DNA of 18,876 bases from an uncultured Collinsella sp. (GTDB lineage Bacteria; Actinomycetota; Coriobacteriia; Coriobacteriales; Coriobacteriaceae), in contig CABPWH010000040.1 in assembly GCA_902461085.1 (NCBI GenBank), positions 1 through 18,876 of the forward strand. The letters run 5' to 3'. Each line of letters opens with the position of its first letter. The stretch's first letter is position 1. The position numbers and the translations under genes were made by a program. The notes beneath the pieces are model-generated. The model had not been told where the DNA came from. It worked only from the letters and a program-made list of their open reading frames with translations, and did no database searches. Positions 1 to 5,846 of the stretch are shown piece after piece.

Positions 1-2
1 GG

Positions 3-1097
3 CTCGGCGAGGTCGAGTCGTATCTTCATTTGGACGAGAAGCGCACGCGCGTGACCGAGCTCGAGGCCAAAAGCGTGGCCCCTGGCTTTTGGGATGACGC
101 CGACGCCGCTCGCGCCACCATGGAGGAGATCGCTCGCGCCAAGGAAGATATCGCTGCCGTGGATACCGCGCGCCGCGAGCTATCTGACGCCCGCGCGGCG
201 CTGGAGCTTGCCGAGGAGATGGGCGACGACCCCGATGCCGCCGCATTGCGCGAGGAGGCTGCCGCTACGGCAGAACGCCTGGCCCGCGCTATCGACGATC
301 TCGAGCTTTCGAGCTGGTTTACCGGTGAGTTCGATCACGGCGACGCGATTGTGACCATCAAGCCCGGACAGGGTGGCCTGGAGGCGCAGGACTGGACCTT
401 CATGCTCTTTAAGATGTACATGAAGTACTGCCAGCGTCGCGGCTGGAAGGTCACCATTAACGACTGCCCCGCGGCTGAGGTCATCGGCATCGACCGTGCG
501 ACCTTTACCGTCGAGGGCAAGGACGCGTTTGGCATGCTGCGCGCCGAGGCCGGCGTCCACCGTCTGGTGCGCATTAGCCCCACCGACGACAAGAAGCGCC
601 GCCAGACCACGTTTGCCGGCGTCGAGGTCATCCCCGTGCTGCCCGATGATATCGACATCGAGATCAATCCCGACGATATCCGCGTGGACGTGTATCACGC
701 GAGCGGCCCGGGCGGCCAGGGCGTCAACACCACCGACTCCGCCGTACGCGTGACGCATTTTCCCAGCGGTATCGTGGTCACGTGCCAAAACGAGCGCAGC
801 CAGATTCAAAACAAGGCCGCGTGCATGCAGATTCTCAAGGCCCGTCTGTACGAGATCGAGCTCGAGAAGCGCGCCGAGGCGCTCGACGAGATTCGTGGAC
901 CCAAGACCACGATCGGTTTTGGTAACCAGATTCGCAGCTACGTGCTCTACCCGTATCAGATGGTCAAGGACCTGCGCTCGGGTGTGGAGACCAGCAACGT
1001 CGAGGCCGTTCTCGACGATGGCGATCTGGATCCGTTTGTGATCGGCTACCATCGCTGGGCGACTGGCAACGCCGATGCGGAAGGCTCGGACGCCTAG
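3..1097 (+). CDS. prfB: Peptide chain release factor 2 (RF2), 5' end outside the window
   Basis: RF2 enters the ribosomal A site at UAA or UGA and triggers peptidyl-tRNA hydrolysis. The reading frame is open from the window edge (LGEVESYLHLDEK), so the start codon lies upstream; the TTG at 30 is internal. The GGQ hydrolysis motif is at 711-719 in the context SGPGGQGVN, and the RF2 C-terminal signature IRSYVLYPYQMVKDLRSGVET is present. Two oddities: the tripeptide that reads the stop codon, normally SPF in RF2, is SPT here (codons 576-584, in VRISPTDDKKRRQ). The place that aligns with the E. coli programmed frameshift (CTT TGA) reads CTT CAT at 24-29, with no in-frame stop. The gene ends in TAG, which RF2 itself does not read. 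Identity is certain; only the N-terminus is missing. Confidence 0.97.
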   Translation, partial: LGEVESYLHLDEKRTRVTELEAKSVAPGFWDDADAARATMEEIARAKEDIAAVDTARRELSDARAALELAEEMGDDPDAAALREEAAATAERLARAIDDLELSSWFTGEFDHGDAIVTIKPGQGGLEAQDWTFMLFKMYMKYCQRRGWKVTINDCPAAEVIGIDRATFTVEGKDAFGMLRAEAGVHRLVRISPTDDKKRRQTTFAGVEVIPVLPDDIDIEINPDDIRVDVYHASGPGGQGVNTTDSAVRVTHFPSGIVVTCQNERSQIQNKAACMQILKARLYEIELEKRAEALDEIRGPKTTIGFGNQIRSYVLYPYQMVKDLRSGVETSNVEAVLDDGDLDPFVIGYHRWATGNADAEGSDA

Positions 1098-1161
1098 GCA
1101 CATGGTTGGCTCCGGGTCGATGCAAACACTTCGCAGGGGTGGTATTTGCTCGATGAATCGG

Positions 1162-1167
1162 TAGAAT
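1162..1167 (+). promoter_or_regulatory. Possible -10 box upstream of the yitT-like gene
   Basis: TAGAAT in the context CGGTAGAATCG resembles a -10 element. No convincing -35 hexamer lies 16-18 bp upstream. Similar G(G/C)TANA(A/C)T boxes occur upstream of other genes in this window (4574, 6848, 9874, 15155, 16264). A start here would place the terminator-like hairpin (1187-1215) in the 5' leader. Confidence 0.35.
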
Positions 1168-1186
1168 CGAATACAGCAAGAAGTTC

Positions 1187-1215
1187 AAAGCGCACTCGTT
1201 TGGGTGCGCTTTTTT
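1187..1215 (+). terminator. Intrinsic terminator between prfB and the yitT-like gene
   Basis: A 9-bp perfect stem, AAAGCGCAC (1187-1195) with GTGCGCTTT (1204-1212), has an 8-nt loop and a T-run ending at 1215. The T-run lies immediately upstream of the Shine-Dalgarno sequence of the next gene. It may end the prfB transcript, or act as a leader hairpin if transcription starts near the TAGAAT box at 1162-1167. Confidence 0.75.
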
Positions 1216-1227
1216 GAGGGAGGCAGC

Positions 1228-2118
1228 ATGGCATATCGTCTGGACATCAAACGCATTCTTTCGCTGAACTTCTTTCACGATCTGCCCAAGATTATGCTGG
1301 GCTGTGCTCTGGCCGCTATTGCGACGGACCTGTTTTTGATCCCCAACGGCCTTGCCGCCGGTGGCGTTACGGGTCTCGCCACGATTATCCAAGCGGTCGG
1401 TGCGTCTCATGGCATCTCGCTGCCTGTCGGTATCCAGACCATCGTGATGAATGCCTTGCTGCTGCTGGTCGTTATGCGCGAGGGTGGCATGTTCTACGTG
1501 GTGCAGACGGCGACGGGTTTTGTGCTGCTGGGCTTTTTCACCGACCTGTTCGCTCCGTTTGTGGCTCCGCTGGCACATGCCGACCTGATGCTGCCCGCCA
1601 TGTGGGGCGGCATTATCACGGGCATCGGCTACGGCATGGTGCTACGCGCCGGTGCCAACACCGGCGGCTCGGACACGATCGGCCAGATCATCTCGCGCAA
1701 TACGTCGCTACCGGTGGGCTCCACCGTCATGGCGATCGATGTTGCCGTGTGCGCGCTGTCGGCCCCGGTCTTTTCGGTCGAAAACGCGCTGTATGCGGGT
1801 CTTTCGATGGTCATTAGCGGTTATGTGATCGATGCTGTGGTCGATGGTGGCAACAGGCGCCGTATGGTGCTCATCATCTCGGACAAGTTTCCCGATATCG
1901 CGGCTGACATCATGTATGGCCTGGGCCGCGGCTGCACCAAGTTTAAGGCGACCGGCATGTACTCGGGCGCCGAGAAGCCGGTGATCATGGTAATCGTGAG
2001 CCGTCGCGAGCTCAACACGCTCAAGACCATTGTGCGCGAGCGCGACCCGCGCGCCATCGTGACTGTGGCCGACGTTACGGAAACTTTCGGTGAGGGCTTC
2101 AAGGACATTAACGCGTAG
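1228..2118 (+). CDS. YitT-family membrane protein (DUF161 plus DUF2179)
   Basis: A 296-residue protein of the YitT family: integral membrane proteins of uncertain, possibly transport-related function. Several hydrophobic segments occupy roughly residues 20-205, including IMLGCALAAIATDLFLIP near the N-terminus. The family motif GANTGGSDTIGQII is present. The soluble C-terminal part (about residue 210 on) matches the DUF2179 domain, with KFKATGMYSGAEKPVIMVIV and a TVADVTETFGEGF end. I chose ATG 1228 because GGGAGG lies just upstream; an in-frame GTG at 1204 sits inside the terminator stem and is unlikely. The gene is separated from prfB by that terminator and ends in TAG. Substrate is unknown. 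Confidence 0.9.
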   Translation: MAYRLDIKRILSLNFFHDLPKIMLGCALAAIATDLFLIPNGLAAGGVTGLATIIQAVGASHGISLPVGIQTIVMNALLLLVVMREGGMFYVVQTATGFVLLGFFTDLFAPFVAPLAHADLMLPAMWGGIITGIGYGMVLRAGANTGGSDTIGQIISRNTSLPVGSTVMAIDVAVCALSAPVFSVENALYAGLSMVISGYVIDAVVDGGNRRRMVLIISDKFPDIAADIMYGLGRGCTKFKATGMYSGAEKPVIMVIVSRRELNTLKTIVRERDPRAIVTVADVTETFGEGFKDINA

Positions 2119-2325
2119 GGCCGACTGCGTTCCGTCCAAAAGACGTTCACATTGATAAACCGTTTCATCAGCGGTTCTGCCTGCTCAATTGCTCAAATAA
2201 TGATAAATACTCTGGTAAAGCTTCCAGTTTCCAGCATAATGAATGACGTACGTGCATCGCGGCTGGGTTGGGACGACCTTCTGTGCCGTGCGCATTTTGT
2301 CTAATGAGGATGAAAGGAAGGCACA

Positions 2326-3156
2326 ATGAGCGACGAAGAGCTCAAAAAGGTTGCCAACGAGGTAAGGAAGGGCATCGTCACCGGCGTGCACGCTGCCAAG
2401 TCCGGCCATCCGGGCGGTTCGCTCGGCGCTGCCGACATCATGACCTATCTGTACTTTGAGGAAATGAACGTCGACCCGGCCGATCCCCGCAAGGCCGATC
2501 GCGACCGTTTTGTGCTCTCCAAGGGCCATTGCGCTCCGGGCCTGTACGCCGTGCTCGCCGAGCGTGGGTTCTTCCCCAAGGAGGATCTCGAGACGCTGCG
2601 CCATATCGGCAGCCACCTGCAGGGTCATCCCAACATGAACGACACCCCGGGCGTCGACATGTCCACCGGCTCGCTCGGCCAGGGTATCTCCGCCGCCGTG
2701 GGTATGGCCGTTGCCGCCAAGCACTGGGGCGATACTTACCGCACGTACGCCCTGCTGGGCGATGGCGAGAGCGAGGAGGGCCAGGTCTGGGAGGCCGCCA
2801 TGTTTGCCGGCAACCAGCAGCTCGATAACCTCTGCGTGATCGTCGACCACAACGGCCTGCAGATCGACGGCCCCGTCGAGGAGGTCAACGACCCCATGCC
2901 GCTCGCCGACAAGTTCCGCGCCTTTAAGTTCCATGTGGTGGAGCTCGCCGACGGCAACGATTTCGATCAGATCCGCGCCGCCTTTGCCGAGGCCCGCGCC
3001 ACCAAGGGTCAGCCGACCGCCATTATCGCCGAGACCATGAAGGGCAAGGGCGTTTCCTTTATGGAGAACCAGGTGGGTTGGCACGGTAAGGCCCCCAACG
3101 ATGAACAGTTTGAGCAGGCCATGGCAGAGCTCACGGCCGCCGGAGAGGAGCTCTAG
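2326..3156 (+). CDS. Transketolase, N-terminal (thiamine diphosphate-binding) subunit
   Basis: This is the N-terminal half of a transketolase split over two genes, 276 residues. Transketolase moves two-carbon ketol units between sugar phosphates in the non-oxidative pentose phosphate pathway. The sequence shows SGHPGGSLGAADIMTYLYF, the SKGHCAPGLYAVLAERG segment, TGSLGQGISAAVGMA, and the thiamine diphosphate/metal motif GDG (residues 145-147) followed by DHNG with Asn176. The start ATG is preceded by AAAGGAAGG. The C-terminal subunit begins 1 bp after the TAG stop, so the two are translationally coupled and presumably form one complex. A 207-bp upstream gap holds A+T-rich sequence (for example CATAAT at 2235-2240) but no promoter I can defend. 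I saw no thiamine riboswitch signature there. Confidence 0.95.
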   Translation: MSDEELKKVANEVRKGIVTGVHAAKSGHPGGSLGAADIMTYLYFEEMNVDPADPRKADRDRFVLSKGHCAPGLYAVLAERGFFPKEDLETLRHIGSHLQGHPNMNDTPGVDMSTGSLGQGISAAVGMAVAAKHWGDTYRTYALLGDGESEEGQVWEAAMFAGNQQLDNLCVIVDHNGLQIDGPVEEVNDPMPLADKFRAFKFHVVELADGNDFDQIRAAFAEARATKGQPTAIIAETMKGKGVSFMENQVGWHGKAPNDEQFEQAMAELTAAGEEL

Positions 3157-3157
3157 G

Positions 3158-4099
3158 ATGGCAGACGTCAAGAAAATCGCCACGCGTGTAAGCTACGGCG
3201 AGGCCCTCGTCGAGCTCGCCAACGAGCACGATGACTTTGTGGTCCTCGACGCCGACCTGGCCGCCGCTACGCAGACCGGTAAGTTTAAGGCCGCCTGCCC
3301 CGATCGTTTCTTCGATGTGGGCATTGCCGAGAGCAACCTGATGGGTGTTGCCGCCGGTATCGCGACCACCGGCCGCGTTGCCTTCGCGAGCACCTTTGCC
3401 ATGTTCGCAGCCGGCCGCGCTTTTGAGCAGGTCCGTAACTCCATCGGCTACCCGCACCTCAACGTTAAGATTGGTGCCACGCACGCCGGTATCTCGGTGG
3501 GCGAGGACGGTGCCACGCACCAGTGCTGCGAGGATATCGCCCTCATGCGCGTCATCCCCGGCATGACTGTGATCGTTCCTGCCGACGACGTCGAGGCCCG
3601 CGCCGTGACGCGCGCCGCCTACGAGTGCGACGGTCCGGTGTACATGCGCTTCGCTCGTTTAGCCTCGCCGGTTATCAACGACCCCGAGACCTACAACTTC
3701 GAGTTGGGTAAGGGCATTGTCATGCGCGAGGGCGCCGACGTCACCATCATCGCCTGCGGCCTGATGGTCGGCGAGGCTCTCGAGGCCGCCGAGCAGCTCG
3801 CTGCCGAGGGCATCGACGCCGAGGTCATCAACATGCACACCATCAAGCCCATCGATGCCGACCTGATCGTCAAGAGCGCCACCAAGACCGGCCACGTCGT
3901 GACCGTCGAGGAGCACTCCGTGATCGGCGGCCTGGGCAGCGCCGTTGCTGACGTCCTGTGCGAGCAGTGCCCGACGCCCCTCAAGAAGATCGGCGTCAAC
4001 GACACCTTTGGCGAGTCCGGCCCGGGTGCCGAGCTCTTGCACAAGTATGGCCTGGACGCCGCCAACATCGTGGCGACCACCAAGGAGTTCTTGGCATAA
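3158..4099 (+). CDS. Transketolase, C-terminal (pyrimidine-binding) subunit
   Basis: The partner half-transketolase, 313 residues. It carries the pyrimidine-binding domain with the catalytic-type glutamate in VGIAESNLMGVAAG (Glu58), the segment TFAMFAAGRAFEQVRNSI, THAGISVGEDGATHQCCEDIALMR, and the C-terminal domain with VTVEEHSVIGGLGSAVAD. ATG 3158 follows the stop of the N-terminal subunit by one base; GGAGAGGAG (3141-3149) inside the end of the upstream gene is the ribosome binding site. An upstream in-frame GTG near 3101 would overlap the partner gene by more than 50 bp and has no support. Stop is TAA, followed by repeats and a terminator. The C-terminal half is also similar in layout to 1-deoxyxylulose-5-phosphate synthase, but length and split favour transketolase. 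Confidence 0.95.
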   Translation: MADVKKIATRVSYGEALVELANEHDDFVVLDADLAAATQTGKFKAACPDRFFDVGIAESNLMGVAAGIATTGRVAFASTFAMFAAGRAFEQVRNSIGYPHLNVKIGATHAGISVGEDGATHQCCEDIALMRVIPGMTVIVPADDVEARAVTRAAYECDGPVYMRFARLASPVINDPETYNFELGKGIVMREGADVTIIACGLMVGEALEAAEQLAAEGIDAEVINMHTIKPIDADLIVKSATKTGHVVTVEEHSVIGGLGSAVADVLCEQCPTPLKKIGVNDTFGESGPGAELLHKYGLDAANIVATTKEFLA

Positions 4100-4118
4100 G
4101 GCAAGGCGGATCTCAAGG

Positions 4119-4233
4119 ACTGCTTCGCCAGAACTATAAAACTGTTTCGCCAGTACTATGGAAACCCGGCAGGGGCGCTCTCTTGGAGAGCGCCCCTGTT
4201 TCAGTTGCGGTGAAATAAGGACTGTTTTGCCAG
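4119..4233 (+). repeat. Three short direct repeats, ACTGYTTYGCCAG
   Basis: ACTGCTTCGCCAGAACTAT (4119-4137) and ACTGTTTCGCCAGTACTAT (4141-4159) are 22-bp-period near-identical direct repeats. ACTGTTTTGCCAG (4221-4233) is a third partial copy that falls inside the 67-bp palindromic element. They are noncoding and lie directly downstream of the transketolase pair. Confidence 0.7.
4170..4203 (+). terminator. Strong hairpin downstream of transketolase, probable terminator
   Basis: A perfect 13-bp stem, CAGGGGCGCTCTC (4170-4182) with GAGAGCGCCCCTG (4186-4198), closes a 3-nt loop. The following T-tract is short (TTTC), so the hairpin is strong but the tail is weak. It is best read as the terminator of the transketolase operon. 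Confidence 0.7.
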
Positions 4234-4269
4234 CTTAAAGGCTCAATTAATCCGTATTTCACCGCAACT
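4203..4269. repeat. 67-bp palindromic intergenic element, copy 1
   Basis: The arms AGTTGCGGTGAAATA (4203-4217) and TATTTCACCGCAACT (4255-4269) are perfect 15-bp inverted repeats. A second element of exactly the same length with the same right arm lies at 18128-18194 after smpB. Interior sequences differ between the copies. This looks like a REP- or MITE-like dispersed palindromic family; its mover is not known. Confidence 0.8.
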
Positions 4270-4310
4270 TATGAAGACGCCCCTCAAGCACGGTCCCATC
4301 AGGGAAAAGG

Positions 4311-4358
4311 GCATATATCGGCAAAGTGCAATTCAGACCCTTCCAACTTTGTATATGC
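4311..4358. repeat. Imperfect inverted repeat in the transketolase-ftsE gap
   Basis: GCATATA (4311-4317) and CAAAGT (4322-4327) pair with ACTTTG (4346-4351) and TATATGC (4352-4358), leaving a 4-nt bulge on the left strand. It is A+T-rich and has no T-tract. It may be a binding site or the decayed remains of a repeat. Confidence 0.45.
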
Positions 4359-4398
4359 AGCACTTCAAGATAAACGCAGCGACCCCTTAGTTATCGCA

Positions 4399-4521
4399 GG
4401 CCGGGCACAGGGTTACTCTCCAAATCTTTCCGCAGGACGGAGGAGCCCCTGCCGCGCGAAGCGCGCAGCGGGGGCTCCGACATGTCCGAGGACGATTTGG
4501 AGAGTAACCCTGTGCCCGGCC
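4399..4521. repeat. 123-bp nested palindrome with 28-bp perfect outer arms
   Basis: The outer arms 4399-4426 (beginning GGCCGGGCACAGGG) and 4494-4521 (ending CCCTGTGCCCGGCC) are perfectly complementary over 28 bp. Nested inside, GGAGCCCC (4442-4449) pairs with GGGGCTCC (4471-4478), and GCGCG (4454-4458) pairs with CGCGC (4462-4466) around a 3-nt loop. GGAC near 4435 can pair with GTCC near 4485. The whole unit can form one long hairpin in RNA or a cruciform in DNA. It lies about 50 bp upstream of the ftsE -10-like box. Confidence 0.85.
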
Positions 4522-4574
4522 GACGGGATCCCTAAGCACGCCATGCTTCTTATGTGCAGCAAAGCTAATGCTGC

Positions 4575-4580
4575 TAAAAT
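4575..4580 (+). promoter_or_regulatory. Possible -10 box for ftsE-ftsX
   Basis: TAAAAT in the context GCTGCTAAAATACAAAG lies 46 bp upstream of the ftsE start. No clear -35 hexamer is seen at the expected distance. It is the best promoter candidate between the 123-bp palindrome and ftsE. Confidence 0.4.
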
Positions 4581-4625
4581 ACAAAGCGCTCATGTAGTTT
4601 AAACGCACGACGATAAGGAGCACCA

Positions 4626-5846
4626 GTGGGTAACCACTTCCGTACCTCCGGTGCGGGCGATGATGCCCCCAAGACGCAGGCAGGCGTCCAGGGCAGTCGT
4701 TTCGCCACTCCGGATTCAGAGGGCCAGCCTGTTGCTCAGGCCCCCGCTCAGCCGGCAGATCAGGCACAGCCGGCATCCGATCCCTTTGCCTACAATCCAA
4801 CCAGCGATGTCGCGCTTTCCGGCACGGCGGGTTTTGAGCCCGTTCAGGCCGTGACCGCTCGCGTGGAGCAGCCTCAGGCTGGTGCCGCCACGCCGCAGCC
4901 TACCATGGCCGGCATTCCCGACCCCTTGGCCCCTGCGGCGCCGGCTCCTCAGCCTGCGCAGTCCGGTCTCTTTGCCGCTATTCCCGACCCCACGCAGCCT
5001 GCTGCCCCGGTGGTCGAGAGCGATCAGGCCGCCGAGGTCGCAAGCCTCGATAACGCGCTCAACAACCCCGATTTTACGTCGGTGTTTGCGCCCATCGATC
5101 CCCAGGCCAGCCGCAAGAAGATGGCCAAGCAGGCCGGTGTCGAGCCCGTCATCCTTATGGAGCATGTCACCAAGATCTATCCGGCACAGCCCAACAAGCC
5201 TGCACTCGACGACATCAACATCGAGATCTATCCGGGCGAGTTCGTCTTCCTGGTCGGTCACTCCGGCTCGGGTAAGACCACGCTGCTGTCGACGCTCAAC
5301 CGTGACGTCAAGCCGACGAGCGGTCGCATCCTGGTTGCCGGTCAGGACCTCATGAAGATCAAGAACCGCAAGGTTCCGTTCCTGCGCCGCCAGATTGGCG
5401 CCGTGTTCCAGGACTTTAAGCTTCTGCCGCAAAAGACCGCCTACGAAAACGTGGCGTTTGCCCTGCAGTGCATCGGCAAGCCCAAGGGCGTCATTCGCAG
5501 CCAGGTGCCCGAGGTGCTGCGTCTGGTCGGCCTGGCCGATCAGATGGACTCGCTGCCCGACCAGCTTTCCGGTGGCGAGCAGCAGCGCGTTGCCGTCGCC
5601 CGCGCTATGGTCAACCGTCCGCCGCTGCTGATCTGCGACGAGCCGACGGGCAACCTCGACCCGGCGATCTCGCTGGGCATCATGAAGCTGCTCGAGCGTA
5701 TTAACCGCACTGGCACCACCGTGATCGTCGCCACGCACGACCGCGAGATGGTCGATAGCATGCACCGTCGCGTGATCGCCCTCGAGGGCGGCCACGTTAT
5801 CCGCGACCAGGAGAGGGGAGGTTACGGCAACTATGGCACCAACTAA
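4626..5846 (+). CDS. ftsE: Cell-division ABC-transporter ATPase FtsE with long N-terminal extension
   Basis: FtsE is the cytoplasmic ATPase of the FtsEX complex, which controls peptidoglycan hydrolases at the division site. The ABC domain covers about residues 173-400: Walker A GHSGSGKTT (211-219), Q-loop Gln262 in FQDFKLLPQ, signature LSGGEQQR (from 314), Walker B LLICDEP (Asp338, Glu339) and H-loop His371 in VATHD. About 170 residues precede it, rich in Pro, Ala and Gln (for example PLAPAAPAPQPAQSG), with no recognised domain and probably disordered; typical FtsE is about 225 residues. The start is GTG 4626 with AAGGAG 5 nt upstream, and the extension is in frame throughout without a better start before residue 170. 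ftsX overlaps its 3' end by 14 bp. Stop is TAA. Confidence 0.95.
   Translation: MGNHFRTSGAGDDAPKTQAGVQGSRFATPDSEGQPVAQAPAQPADQAQPASDPFAYNPTSDVALSGTAGFEPVQAVTARVEQPQAGAATPQPTMAGIPDPLAPAAPAPQPAQSGLFAAIPDPTQPAAPVVESDQAAEVASLDNALNNPDFTSVFAPIDPQASRKKMAKQAGVEPVILMEHVTKIYPAQPNKPALDDINIEIYPGEFVFLVGHSGSGKTTLLSTLNRDVKPTSGRILVAGQDLMKIKNRKVPFLRRQIGAVFQDFKLLPQKTAYENVAFALQCIGKPKGVIRSQVPEVLRLVGLADQMDSLPDQLSGGEQQRVAVARAMVNRPPLLICDEPTGNLDPAISLGIMKLLERINRTGTTVIVATHDREMVDSMHRRVIALEGGHVIRDQERGGYGNYGTN

Noticed and set aside
180..1103. 307-residue minus-strand frame opposite prfB
   Set aside because: Antisense shadow of RF2 with no family features. Similar long shadows at 2185-3183, 4716-5795 and 7621-8736 were rejected for the same reason.
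1204..1227. GTG 1204 as the start of the yitT-like gene
   Set aside because: It lies inside the terminator stem and has no ribosome binding site; ATG 1228 has GGGAGG.
2119..2325. Thiamine-pyrophosphate riboswitch upstream of transketolase
   Set aside because: I could not find the conserved CTGAGA or ACCTGATC-type blocks of the THI element in this gap.
4387..4800. Minus-strand ORF of 137 codons running through the 123-bp palindrome
   Set aside because: Its sequence is dictated by the palindrome and by the antisense of ftsE; no start site or recognisable domain.
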